From: Turritopsis dohrnii | Lineage: Eukaryota > Cnidaria > Hydrozoa > Anthoathecata > Oceaniidae | NCBI GenBank assembly: GCA_027922465.2 | Contig: BQMF02000022.1 | Coordinates: 372,001 to 436,000 of the forward strand | Length of the DNA: 64,000 nt | Reading direction: 5' to 3' | Shown: piece by piece, positions 44,946-56,655 of the stretch | Layout: each line of letters opens with the position of its first letter | Position numbering within the stretch: the first letter of the stretch is position 1 | Program-made: the position numbers and the translations under genes | The notes under the pieces: generated by a model | Databases searched by the model: none | The model's input: the letters and a program-made list of their open reading frames with translations, nothing else | What the model was told of the DNA's origin: nothing

Positions 44946-47041
44946 CAGACTACGAATGCCTTAAATTTCATCATTCTTTCAACCATGTTGACGTTACGCT
45001 CATGATAATATTTGTTATCAGCAATTAGAATGATTTCTTCGAAAACACTATCATCCTGAACAAGAGTGAAACAGATATTAAAATTTATGTTGTTTCAAAC
45101 ATCAGTTGACATGAATGTTTAGTGTTTAGTGAAACAATGTCAACACACTTCAAAAGACAATCTAGAAAAATGTACAAATGATTTTGAACAGGAGTTAAAA
45201 AACTGAAAAACAACTAACTAGGAAATTAGGAGTTAGGAACATATGATATATACAGATAAAAAAATTCAAATAAATAAAAGAATAAAAGGCAAGAAAAAGG
45301 AAGAAATCATATCTTTTCCAAGCTTCAATTGTGGGTACAGCACATAATAATAAGATAACATTAAATCACATGATGAAAATATTTGATTAAGCTTGTCAAG
45401 AAAGATCAGAGATGTAAAACAAGAATATTAAAAATAAAAAGTATTGGATGAAATAAAAAACTGTTGGATGCAGTATAGCTCACTTCTGCTGTTCTAAACA
45501 GGAAATACGAAAGCACCTTACAGTAATTATCCCATCCCAGAAGAGTCATTTTCACACAATTGTAGTTGAAATTCATGCATACATAAATATTTTAGCATTT
45601 TCAAGAAACAGAATCTCAATGAAATATTAAGTTTTTAAGAATTGATGACCACATTTCATCATCTATAGCTATATTCAATTAGTTTTGATTCGGAGTTTAG
45701 AATACTGATTTTTGATTCATAACAGGGTATTTTCAATTATACTAAATTAAAACGTGTTTGATTTCAAACATTCTTCTTAAATGAAAACAAAATGAAGGAA
45801 TTTCAAGCAGAGAAATGTCGTCGCTATTATCGAAAAATAAACCTACTCCAAAACCAACTGCAAATATCAAGCAAACCACTGACAAGAAAACAATGACATG
45901 AGAATATTGAATTTACGAACATCAGCTTAAAAAACCTAATCTCAGAAACCTCATCTCTTAAATATTTAAAGAATGACAAGCTCTTTTATAAAAATAAAAA
46001 ATGTTAAAAAATCATTTTTATTTTTTTAGTTTACTATCAGCTCTGGTTGTTTTTAATAACAAAATTGAAACTAAGCTACATGTTTTGTAAGAATCATCAT
46101 GTACAAGTATCAATAGAAGTGAACAAAGTATCAAAAGTGATAAACTTTTGTAAACTTTTAGACATTGCACAGAAAAAAAACAGGAACAAATATTTGACCG
46201 AGCATGATAAACAAAAAGAACCTAAAGGACAATTGACATTCAGAACCATTCTCAAGATAAACATTCTTTACAAAGAACAAAAGAGAAAAAAAAATTAAAT
46301 TTTGCTATCTTCGTGCATAACAAATGATATTGCAATGGCTGAAATTCGTAGTTGAAATTGAGTTAAAAATGTCTTCATAAATAGGCATAAATAAATCCCT
46401 TTTACTTAAACCAGATTCTGTATTCAATTCATAAATTGTCAAATAATAGCAAAGACTAAAAATTCAACTGCTTGCTAAAATTAAATTATTATGAGAACTG
46501 AGACAAAATTTTATAACATCCACCATTTATAACTTTTCACAATTTGTATGCTATCAGTGATTGAGAATTTTGTGAGAAAAAAATGGGAAAGAGCATTTCA
46601 TCAGATAAAAACTCTATCAAGAATGTGACGTCGAAATTGCATAAATAAAAATGAAAAAACAACAAACGTCTATATCAGAGAACTGAACAAAAATACATAT
46701 AAAATCCTATTAGCTTTGTAACACGGCAACAACAACCAAGAGTATATATTAGCATCACTTTCAAATTATGTAAAGTTCATTAAGCAGCACAGATAAAGTT
46801 CAGATTTGCAATTTAAAGTAGGTGAAACACAAACTTCATCAAACCATTGAAAAACATAATGGAATATAGCATATGGAAAAGCAAACATATATAATATAAC
46901 CCATCTGTCATCAAAATTTCATAACAGCAAAAAAATGAAACAAATGAAAATCATAACAGAAGATCCTATTTCAAACATCTGATTATATATCCATAGTAAC
47001 ATTGATGGCAACACAAATCATGACTTCATAGTGTCAAAATC
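44946..47041. other. Intergenic region, about 2.1 kb
   Basis: Very A-rich on the plus strand. It contains the upstream region of the SLCO gene. No coding frame, RNA gene or clear mobile element recognised. Confidence 0.55.
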
Positions 47042-47251
47042 AAAAGCTTATACAATATAAAAACAATGTGATGTCTGTTGTTGATTTTCAAAATTGGCGC
47101 CTACACTTTTCTCTACTACTTTTATGTATAATATAAAATGTTGTTTTAATAATTGCTTCAATGGTTTAAACCACCTGTTTCAACAATTTGCAATAGAAAA
47201 GTGTACCAATCAATCTTGAAATCATTCAAATTTCCAGATGACAATAACGAT

Positions 47252-47665
47252 CTATTTATCTATATCCACTCTAGTTTTTAAAATTTCAGTTGACATATCT
47301 GACAAAGCTTTTCGAATTTCTTCCAATAATACTTCACCTTCGGATACAGTCTTTTTAAGTTCTTGTCTTGCTAGTTCGTTTTCATGCTCTAACTGCATAA
47401 GACTTTGCATTTGCAATTCAGTCGTTGATTTTTCACTAGGTAGTGCATCAATCAAGTAGTCTATATCCTTTACTGTGTGTGATATCAGTGTTGCAAATAA
47501 TTGTGCATGACCCTCTCGAGTCACATCCGGTGTTGATTCACTCTTGAGCTCATCTCCTTCGAATGAACGTTTCGGTGCAGTTTGTTGTATAATACCAATA
47601 CTATTACAGAAATGCTCAGCTAGTTGGTTGAGCGTGTCTTGTAGCTGTGTAAGTCTATCAGCCAT
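47252..47665 (-). CDS. MED21: Mediator complex subunit 21, copy 1
   Basis: A single uninterrupted frame of 137 codons on the reverse strand. It begins MADRLTQLQDTLNQLAEHFC, the strongly conserved MED21/SRB7 N-terminus, and continues with ISHTVKDIDYLIDALPSE and a long coiled-coil helix to the end. The length is close to the usual 140 or so residues. MED21 pairs with MED7 in the middle module of Mediator and links transcription factors to RNA polymerase II in the nucleus. The start is the ATG at 47665; the open frame extends upstream, but residues before it are not family-like, and a strong acceptor (TGTTTTTTTCAG, ending at 47690) lies 25 bases before it, pointing to a spliced 5' leader. Copy 2 at 59428 differs by one residue (Glu to Lys in the coiled coil). 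I rate identification as very secure. Confidence 0.95.
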   Translation of the reverse strand: MADRLTQLQDTLNQLAEHFCNSIGIIQQTAPKRSFEGDELKSESTPDVTREGHAQLFATLISHTVKDIDYLIDALPSEKSTTELQMQSLMQLEHENELARQELKKTVSEGEVLLEEIRKALSDMSTEILKTRVDIDK

Positions 47666-47850
47666 TCTAAAGAATATTTCAAAATTGTCCTGAAAAAAAC
47701 AGTAAGCAGATATTGACAGCGAAACCAAACTGGCTCTATTTTCTTTTTTCAGTTGGATCTTGAAAGAACCAGAGCTACGTGCACGCAACTAATTAAACAC
47801 TCTTGATTCTGGCCGAGATCAGTGATTGGCCAAATTGCCCTAAAAAATAG
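47666..47850 (-). promoter_or_regulatory. MED21 copy 1 leader and proximal promoter
   Basis: On the reverse strand a CCAAT box (GGCCAATCAC, around 47820-47830) lies about 160 bases before the ATG. Between them is a pyrimidine-rich 3' splice site (TGTTTTTTTCAG, 47701-47690). The arrangement fits a TATA-less housekeeping promoter with a leader intron or a trans-splice acceptor. The same layout occurs at 59842-60030. Confidence 0.45.
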
Positions 47851-48913
47851 TTGAATAAAACCTTTAAGCAAATGCTGTTACAGGTGCAACACCTGTCTGT
47901 TAATCGTCTAGTTTTGTGTATAGTTCCTGTTTTTCAATACTATAATATTAGACTACTTTTTGATCTTAATTGAGTTTTTCAGAAATTTGCAAATTGTCTC
48001 CAGAAAACTTTTCCTTTAGGAAATTATTAAAACAGACATACCAAATTATTTTATTATTTGATTCAAGGGGTTTCAGTGTATTACTTTCATTCATTTTCAG
48101 CAATAATATATAATAAAAGTATTTTCATTAATCAATACTCCTGTTGTACATTTTCTATAACATAGAGAATATAACACCAAACTATTCAAGAGATATTTTA
48201 AAAAAAAGCTTAAATAATTAATCGAGGCAAAATTCCCCAATGCTAGGGTACAGTAGTTAACTTTCTTTGATTTTCGAATTGTTGGTAAACAAGTAATTGT
48301 TTACAACCACCTGTTTTTTTGAGATGGCTGTCCAAACCTAGTTTCATTAAAATTTCATAAATTTAATTTTACCATCAGGCAAAAAACAAAAACAAAATGA
48401 AAACAAAATTTAAATCAAAAAGTAATTATTGGATTTCTTAAGCAAGAAATACTTTAAAACTGACCATGTTCTTCATATTCACTATCTAAATCTAGGTCTG
48501 CAGTGCTTTATTTATGTTTAATATGATAACGTATCTCATGAATTTCAACAAACAAAATTAACTGAGGTGTATATAGCTACAATATTTTTATTTCACAATA
48601 AATGGTAATGATTATCTCAGAGTTTTTTTTACTTATTATACTTATTAAAAGGCCAACCGAGCAGACTTGCAGAAATCCATATACCTACAGAAAGTTAAAG
48701 TAAGATTGCTCACCATCTGAAGAGGTTATATTAAGGTGATTTTAATGCTATCATTTTCAACATTGTTTACTTCTTTTAAAACAACAGTAGTAACATTTCA
48801 ACTCAATATACAATAAATAATTTTGTCTGAAATTCTGCATAAAACTTTATCTGCTGTTGTTGAACTGATGCCAACACATTTTAAATAGATTTGCAAGTGT
48901 AAATAAGGCTTAA
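47851..48913. other. Noncoding sequence in duplication copy 1
   Basis: No gene. A reverse copy of the CTAGGTTTGGACAG repeat lies at 48325-48460. Confidence 0.55.
48325..48460 (-). repeat. Dispersed repeat, CTAGGTTTGGACAG family, reverse copy
   Basis: TGTCCAAACCTAG followed by TTTAAATC and GGATTTCTTAAGCAAGAAAT is the reverse arrangement of the repeat seen at 251 and 2020. Confidence 0.6.
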
Positions 48914-49302
48914 AGGGGCACTAAACTAAAAAAATCACAAGTTCATTTTTGTGCACTATTTGAAACAGCTTTAAAAATGCTGAAAGTCAGTTTTTGAATT
49001 TTTAAAAAAGTCATTTTTCGTTCCTGAGATATTGCCGTTTAAAGGTTTTTTCCAAAACATGATCTCGATGACATGACATCACAACGTTCAAGAAGATATT
49101 GCTGACATATAAATATGTGAATACAGAATTATTTAATGATATATTGTTAGAACATTACATGCATAGTGGTAAATAACTGCAGTTGTGAAAACAGCAAAGA
49201 AATTTATTACCATCACTACTCCGGCTCGGTTCTAGAATTTTTAAAATTCTTCCAAATGGTACAAAAAAAAATCAATTTTGATTTTTTGAGTGTAGCTCCC
49301 CT
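48914..49302 (+). mobile_element. TTAA-flanked MITE, copy 2
   Basis: Starts AGGGGCACTAAACTAAAAAA and ends GAGTGTAGCTCCCCT, with TTAA at 48910-48913 and 49303-49306. The same family as 3706-4133, but its termini are exchanged relative to the central body. Confidence 0.78.
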
Positions 49303-49439
49303 TTAACTAGGAAGCACCAGAAACTATTTGCAACAAACAAAAGAAATTTGTTGAACTGGAACCATTCAAACCATCATACATTATAGATACGAAACAAAAA
49401 AATGAACTTTTTTCAAAAAAGTAACAAAATAAAATAAAA

Positions 49440-49490
49440 GGGAACAAGATGCCCTTACGGGCAGAAGGATTTCTGCAAAATCAGCTGAAA
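49440..49490 (+). repeat. Fragment matching the tail of dispersed repeat copy 1
   Basis: AAGATGCCCTTACGGGCAGA and GGATTTCTGCAAAATCAGCT match 340-376. Confidence 0.6.
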
Positions 49491-49559
49491 AATGAAATAC
49501 TATAACAACTTCCTTGAAACTTGAATGATTTTGAATCATTGAATGGTTGAATAATTTCT

Positions 49560-52150
49560 ACAGTATATTACATTCCTAATTACGTGCTCCTTAGGAAATT
49601 TTGAAGGCATAATTGACACATTTGCGAAACTTTCTTATGTATATACTGCCAATAAACTGAATGATATATTTGTTAATACAAACTAATATCAACCACATAT
49701 CGATCCTTTCAGATATCTTAATGAGTATGCTCGTAACTCATGAACTCAAAACATTTTTCCAAGTGCACATCAATTGTGGTTATGCAAAATACATTCATAT
49801 AGACTAAAGAAAATCAGCATATATATATATATACTGAAATCAAACATTTCTGTTTTAGTTTGATTAACAATATGACATGCACTTACATTCTTGATTTTAG
49901 TTGACATGTATGACCTGTTTAAAAATTTAGTTTTGAAATTTAGGGCAGGTTGATTATTACGTTTCTGATTACATATGCACCTCAGGGCATTGCAAAATTG
50001 TTATTGACACTATGCGAAACTTAACATCAAATTTATATGCTTTCAGGATATAACAGTGATTATGTATGTAGGTCAATGTTCCTAATTACTAAGACCAAAC
50101 ACAAAAAGTAAACAAAGATTAGAAGGATTATGAAAAATATGACACAAACTTACCAAAATTAGCAAATATAACTGAAAGCAGAAATTTGCGTTAAAAGATG
50201 TCCAGTATTTAGAATTTACAGACAATCAAGGTAAGTTTCAGTTTGCTATCGGAAATAGTAAGTCCCCATTCCTAATTCAGGACATTGATAATACAGCCAA
50301 GAACTATACAAGTAAATAAGCTAAAATAGCTAGAGAAACATCAAATATAAAATGATGCACAGGCAGAGGGTAGACAAGACTTTCTTGTATGTTGTTGGAG
50401 CTGAAGAGGAAACTGAGCTAAGCTGTATGTATACAGAGCTTAAAAAGCACTACAGCCGACACATGAAACAAACGATATTTTGTATTTAGAAAGGAATCCC
50501 AGACATTTTCCAAAAAATTAAAGCATTCCTTTGCACACACTTTTTTTATAAAACATTGAGAACTTGTTTTTAGAAAAGAATGAACGCAGTAAAAAAAATC
50601 GCTAGGTTTGGACACCTCAGGGCATTGCATAATTGTTATTGACACTATGCGAAACTTCATTTCATATATACACCACCGATAAGTTTAATTACATCTGAAT
50701 GACATAAAACATCCCTTCTTTTGGGGGTGCAGAACAAGATTAGGTTCATATTAAACTTTTCAGATATCACAGTGGTTACGTACATAAATCATTTTCTTTA
50801 AACACTTGATATGTACTGTCAATCTTCTTAATTACGTACATAATGCCCAATATTGCATACACAAAAATAAAAGTAAACCAAAATTTTGATCATTAAAAAT
50901 AAATACCTATGCTCCAAACTCACCACACACATTTTTATAACTGAAAGGAAAATTTTCTTTGTGTTACAAGATTTTCTGGTGTATTTGCATTTACAGGCAG
51001 TTGAAAGATGTTTCAATTCGCTATTGTGATTAGGAAAGCCATTCGTAATAAAGGACATTGGCAGTATAACTTAAAAACTGATTAAACATTAAAACATAAA
51101 CATTAGCATCAAACATTTAAAGTGGTACAGAGTAGACACACATTTTTAATGATGGAGCTGAGGAGGGCACTAAGCTGAGCTGTACGTATCCACAGCTTAA
51201 AAAGCCCACACATGAAACAAACAACCTTCTTTTTTTAGAAACAATCTCAGACATTTAATCTCAAAAACAAAGGCATACCTTTTTCGTTCTGTTTACAAAA
51301 CATTAAAAACTTTTCCTTAGAAACGAATGATCATCATTGAACAGAAACTTACCCTGTAGACGCGCAAAAGGCGTATTTAAGATGCAAAATCTTTCAGACC
51401 CCCTGTGTCTGAGAGGACTATATTCTTATGTTTTATGGATTATTTTATGAACGTAAACACTGTAGAAAGCAGTTTTTCTACCTTAGATATACGCTTTTTC
51501 TATTCAAAATTTGAAGCTAAAATAGTCGTATTAGGGCCCTCAGAGCATCTGTGGATTAAAAAATTTTCTTCGTCGACAGGGAAGGAGTTTTTCCTTTATT
51601 GATGGGCCTACCCACTTCAAAATTCTCGCCGCGACCCATGTAAATATTTGATATGTACTATCAATCTTCTTAATTACAAATGTAATTCCCAATATTACAA
51701 ACACCTATGCTCTAAACTTACCTAAATCACCACACACATATATTTATATAACACTGAAAGGATTGTTACATGATTTGCTGTGTATTGAGTTTACAGGCAA
51801 TTGGAAGATGTTTCAATTTGCTATAGTAATTAGGAAAGCCGTTTGAAATAAAGGACATTGACAATATATATATAACTTAGAAACAGATCAAACATTAACA
51901 CATTAAAATATTATCATCAAACATTAAAACATTTAAAACATTAGTAGACACACGTTTTCGATGTTGGAGCTGAGGAGGACTCTAAGCTGAGCTTCAGTAT
52001 CCACAGATTAAAAAGAATAACAGCCCATACATGAAACAAACGAAGATGCTTTGTGTTTTCAGTAAAAACAAACAAATATATACCTTTTTGACTCTTCTGT
52101 TGACAAAACGTTGAAATCTTCTTTAGAAAAGAATGGTCACAGTTCAAGAT
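49560..52150. repeat. Degenerate array of 0.4-0.8 kb units
   Basis: Three to four units share the same landmarks in order: an ACACTATGCGAAACTT start (about 49600, 50010, 50640), TTTCAGATATC-like sites (about 49708, 50043, 50758), TTCTTAATTACGTAC (about 50828, 51668), GTTGAAAGATGTTTCAATT (about 51000, 51800), then GGAGCTGAGGAGG and CACATGAAACAAACGA (about 50400, 51150, 51965). Unit boundaries are blurred by indels. A block at about 51372-51640 with an AGACCCCCTGTGTCTGAGAG start is present only once. No protein family is recognised in either strand; short AG/GT-bounded stretches recur, but I cannot show that they are exons. Confidence 0.6.
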
Positions 52151-52219
52151 AATTCGAAGTTTCTTCTATAGATTTTTTTTCATCTTAAAATATGTATATG
52201 CTCTTAAAAGTATATTTAA

Positions 52220-52405
52220 TATTGACCGAATAAACTTGTAAATCTAAAAGGGTTTCTTCGCTGATGACATTGCACGGCGTTTTGATTTCATGTAAACGCA
52301 TGCATGAGTTTTCAAAAAACCGCTAGGTTTGGACAGTATGAAAAAAAAACAAAGCCGGTTGTAAGGTATTTCTTGCTTTCGCAGAAATCCAAAAAACCAT
52401 CAGAA
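52220..52405 (+). repeat. Dispersed repeat, CTAGGTTTGGACAG family
   Basis: CAAAAAACCGCTAGGTTTGG followed by TTTCTTGCTTTCGCAGAAAT. The closest match is 1960-2110. Confidence 0.6.
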
Positions 52406-53396
52406 ATACTGTTTTAAAGTTTGATTCCAAACAAAAAAAGTAGACAAAACACATAACAAACAAGAAAAAAATTATAAGGTTTTAAAAATTTAACAATAAG
52501 AAAAACTGCTTCAATTTATCTTATTAACTGTATGAGAGCTCGAAACACAAGACATACAAACAACAAAAATAATAAGTTCATGTTCAAGTGATGCTTGGAA
52601 AATGACATATTTAAATTCTCCTCTTTGTATTTTATTGGCATAAGGCCTACTTTTTCATGAATAAATACCAAAAATATAATGAATGTTTTGACAGTTTTAA
52701 AATTACTAGCCTACATTCCTTACAATTTATATATTTTTGCCTAGGGAATTTTCCATACTCTAAAGCTCAGACTTAACTCCCATTTTGACCAGAGAAGTAG
52801 GAGGAGCGCATGGGTGTTTTAATATAGTAGTAGCTTTCGCTGCTACCATAACAACATTTACAGAGGTTTACTGATAAAGTTCTAGCGAGTATAAAAAAAA
52901 CATATACACAACAGACAGATAATAAAAACAAAATATTTAAGCCACTTCAAATTGCAAATCAATCTGCACATGATATATTGTGAGAAAACAGAGTCAGTTG
53001 TTTTCTTAATCTCCATTTCTCAAAAAAATCTGGCATATTACCATAATGGTCTTCTAATTATAGGAAGGTTAACAATAATGTGTAAAGAGAAAGAAGAACA
53101 GTCAGAAGAATAGAAAGACATTCTTCAGGTAGTCATGTGACTTGCTTTTTATATTAAAATTGATAAATTATTTGAAATATTCTTGGGGAAAGATAAGCAA
53201 TATTTCAAATATTTTCAGTGCAGGTCAGTGAAACTAACTTCAAGTGAGTGTTCTATTTTCTTTAAAGTTATACATAAATAAAATGACTTTGAATTTGTTT
53301 CTTAATAAATGGCTTGAGACTACATAAGTAGCTAAATCAACAGTTAAAAGACATGAAGTCTCTGAAGAATTGAAAAATGATTAAATATTTCAAATA
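52406..53396. other. Noncoding sequence
   Basis: Nothing recognised beyond AT-rich sequence; a GTAGGAGGAGCGCATGGGTGT stretch near 52798 resembles 19336-19360. Confidence 0.45.
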
Positions 53397-53800
53397 CACG
53401 CTTTTTTTTAAGAACAATTTTATAAGAACACGAGCCTCAGATTTGAGCAAAAATAAGAACAACCTGAGGCTCAAATCATTGTTCCAAAAGTTAAGAACAG
53501 TGTGAGCCTCAATTTTCTGGTACATTAAGAACAATTCATGATGTGAATTCTCTCACTGGTAAATGGTTTAAAAGTTTTGTTATTTTTTCACCTTCAATAA
53601 TGTGCAAATGAGTTATTGCTGAACAGCAACCATGCTTTTTATCAGTTGCTTTTAAAAAGATTTATTTTTATTTTACTGGACACCGTGTCCTTAATGCTAA
53701 GAATAAAATAAGAACAATTCAGGCTGAAAAAGGCTAAAAAAATAAGAACAGCCAGCCTCAGGTCAGATTTTACTGGTTCTTATAAAAAAAAAAAAACATG
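53397..53800. mobile_element. AATAAGAACA-type MITE, copy 2
   Basis: Same layout as 33934-34389: CACGCTTTTTTTTAAGAACA at the left, GGTTCTTATAAAAAAA at the right, TA on both sides (53395-53396, 53801-53802). It is shorter by internal deletion. Confidence 0.65.
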
Positions 53801-53802
53801 TA

Positions 53803-54068
53803 TATAATGCTTTTTATGAGAACAATTTTATAAAAACCACAAATTTTTTTTGGCAAAAAAATAAGAACAAAATAAGAACAACCTGAAAACCATTGGTCCA
53901 AAAATTAAAAACAGTCAGAAGTTTCTTGTCAAACAAGAACAATTCTCTCACAAGTTACTGGTTTAGAATATTGTTTTTTCACCTTCAATAAATATCTGAA
54001 ATATTGCTTGGGTGATTATAAAACTTGCACACTCATCAGGTAAGTACCGAATAGCAACCATTTTTATA
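53803..54068. mobile_element. AATAAGAACA-type MITE, truncated copy 3
   Basis: Begins directly after copy 2 with TATGAGAACAATTTTATAAA and retains ATAAGAACAAAATAAGAACA. The right end is cut at the Helitron insertion site region. Confidence 0.5.
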
Positions 54069-54074
54069 TATATA

Positions 54075-54632
54075 CTAGTAACTCGCGTAAAAGTTTTTTA
54101 CGGCTTTAATTTCGAAAATGTTTTGCGTAAGTCCCGTGACGAAATGAGGTGACGAAAAATTAAACCATGGAATCGTAAGTGGAAAGTGTATCCATGTTGT
54201 AGAGCTCGAAAAACTGATAAAAAAAATGTATGGGATCGTTTCGCTATGACCAACCGTTAGAGAGATATCGCTGATCAAAGATTTCGATGACGTCATATCT
54301 GCAGTGCCAAATAAAATTTAGGCCCAAATGATGCGTCATCCCATCACCCGTATCGCTGACCCCAAAAAATGTCAGTTATCCCTATTGGTTCTTGAGATAT
54401 TTCCCCCAAAACGTCGCGTTCGATTGGGGATGCAATGCATGGATTCCCCGTGATCACAAAAATAACTGACGTCAAATGATGCCACGTGCTTTTGGAATGA
54501 TCGTGAAAAAAGTGTCTCTCGCATCTACGTGGTCTTACGCGCACATAAGAGGACGATGACCGTAAATTTAAATTAAATATATCACTCTCTAAAATAAAAG
54601 TGGTATGCACAACGCGGATTATTATAATAAGA
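54075..54632 (-). mobile_element. Nonautonomous Helitron
   Basis: On the reverse strand the element begins TCTTATTATAATAATCCGCG and ends ACGCGAGTTACTAG, that is 5'-TC and CTAG-3'. A stem-loop CGTAAAA-AAC-TTTTACG lies 7 bases before CTAG. The element sits between an A and a T with no target duplication, as Helitrons do. It is 558 bp and distinctly richer in GC than its surroundings. No Rep/helicase frame. Confidence 0.7.
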
Positions 54633-56439
54633 TATATATATATATTTTATCAGAAACAGCATCAGGTGTAGTTATAGAAAATATAAAAATACAAAAAAAC
54701 TACATTTTGAATGTCAAGCTTTCGAGTTATTCTCTTCGACAAAACGGTGCTGCACAAAAATGTTGTTTTAAAGAGTGCCAAAACAGAAAACATGTGATCT
54801 ACAATTACTTGTGTGTTACACATAAGTTATAATAATTTCACCATTTTTATTAAGTGTTGGAGAGTGTTAGTAAATTTTGAAAACTCAAAATTTTGAAATG
54901 GTATAGATTTAAAAAAATAAGTTATCTGAAGCCATTAAAATCATTAAGCGTGTGATAACGCAGAAACAATATTAAAAAACAATATCAAAAGCATGAAGAT
55001 TAATTTGAATAACTAGTTCACACAATTGTTTTTCCTGAAAACTTGTAAATATATATAAAATTCCTGGTCTATCTTTACTGAGTACCCAACTTTCTTTCAC
55101 ATGCTTCTCTTAGTTCTGGATATGTTTCCCTTATCATTTCAACAAAGATATAACTTAGAAATTGATCCATCTTTTTTATTTTTTTCCACACAAGTGCTTC
55201 ATCACTTCATCCGGATTTCACGAATTTATTGTGCCAGTGCATATTGAAATGTATGTGGAGTAGAAAACGACGTCCGTATATCAACAATGCAAGAAGACCC
55301 CAAGAGGTTGAGTATGAAATTATAAAATCAAGGTGGTTAACAAATTTCTTAAACAAAGATCCAGCTTTTTTATCAAATTTGAGGCAATTTCCCAGCCTTG
55401 AAGTGTTGAAAATGGTACTAAATTCAAGCCTCAAGGCAAACAAAGGTACATAAATCCAGCCCTTATCATAGTAGCATAAGCCAGCTTAAATGTCAATTTA
55501 ATGCTCTTTAACAAAGGTATTTGATCACACATTCTCACTGTGTGAAATACAACAAAACAATTTTGAAAATTATAAAAAGATCCTCAAAGACGTATACAAG
55601 AACATTTTCATAAATTGATAATATATCCTCAACTCAACAAATACATATTTAAGAAGATTAATGTCCTGAAAGTAAAAAAAAACATTGTGCACGAAAATTA
55701 AAAATCCAGCTTTTCCAGCCCTTTAGCTTGAAAAAGGGACCTTTTCCCAGCTTTTCCAGCCCATTTCTCAAAAACAAGCTTTTTTCCAGCTTTTCCAGCT
55801 TTTCCAGCCCTGTTAACCACCCTGTAAAAGTAGCATACACAGCCGGTCTATTGCCATTCTGCAATAAGTATGGTGTGCCCATTAGCCTTGAAAGAGGGAT
55901 ATATTTGCCTCACAGATTTGTTCAGAATTCTGATTGGTATTCAATTATGGTACTTGGTAAAATGGTAAAACGAGTCTATTGAGGTTCAATTCTTAGATAA
56001 CCCTGTCTATTAATTGAGCTTATGATAATTACCTAATGACTTATACCACATTTGAAACTCCACTCCAAGTTCAGCCAACTTTATCACACATCAATGATTC
56101 GATTGCGTCATAATCGACAAGAATATTAAGAGACGAAATGCATTGAGTAAAAAAACCCAGAAACATTTTAATGGCATTATATTTCTTTCCATTATAATGT
56201 TTTTCAATAAAATTCTGGAATTACTCCTTTTGACCCTTCTAAACAGTCTACAAACAGAATCTGAACACATTTCACATTTTCATTCATTTTTTCATGAGAA
56301 ATAACATTTTTTCAGCGTTGCTTCAAGTCACCCTGGGTGTTTCAAGTCACGGTATATATAAAATATATTTAGTTCACTTACCACGATGCATTATAAATTA
56401 ATTCTAATTGTCAAGAAGATGGAAACGAGAAAAAGACTT
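54633..56439. other. Noncoding sequence with a short CCAGCTTTT repeat
   Basis: At about 55707-55815 CCAGCTTTTCCAGC-like units repeat. A frame at 55229-55453 encodes a basic 74-residue peptide which I do not recognise and would not call a gene. The rest shows nothing. Confidence 0.45.
55707..55815. repeat. CCAGCTTTT tandem repeat
   Basis: Five or six imperfect copies of CCAGCTTTTCCAGC, interspersed with GCTTGAAAAAGGGACC-like spacers. Confidence 0.6.
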
Positions 56440-56655
56440 GTAACAAAGTTGTTTTTTAAAAAATTTTATTTTATTTTACTGTTCCAACTTTTAGTTTCCA
56501 TAATAAGAACAAAATAAGGCTGAAATCCCCCCAAAAATAGTGTGTTCTTTAAGGCTAAGAACAAAATTCAAACAGTTCAGGCTCTGATAAAAAGGCTTTA
56601 CAAAATAAGAACTGCCAGCCTCAGGTCAGATTTTACTAGTTCCTATATAGATGAG
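56440..56655. mobile_element. AATAAGAACA-type MITE, fragment 4
   Basis: Retains the right half: AATAAGAACAAAATAAGGCT, CAGCCTCAGGTCAGATTTTA and a terminal GTTCCTATA. Confidence 0.5.

Noticed and set aside
47238..47459. Plus-strand frame of 73 codons, repeated at 59414
   Set aside because: Antisense to MED21; conservation comes from the duplication.
49560..52150. CRISPR-like or regularly spaced repeat array
   Set aside because: Repeat units are hundreds of bases long, degenerate and irregularly spaced, in a eukaryotic genome.
55229..55453. A basic 74-codon frame
   Set aside because: No domain, no paralog in the window, no supporting splice sites; not distinguishable from chance.
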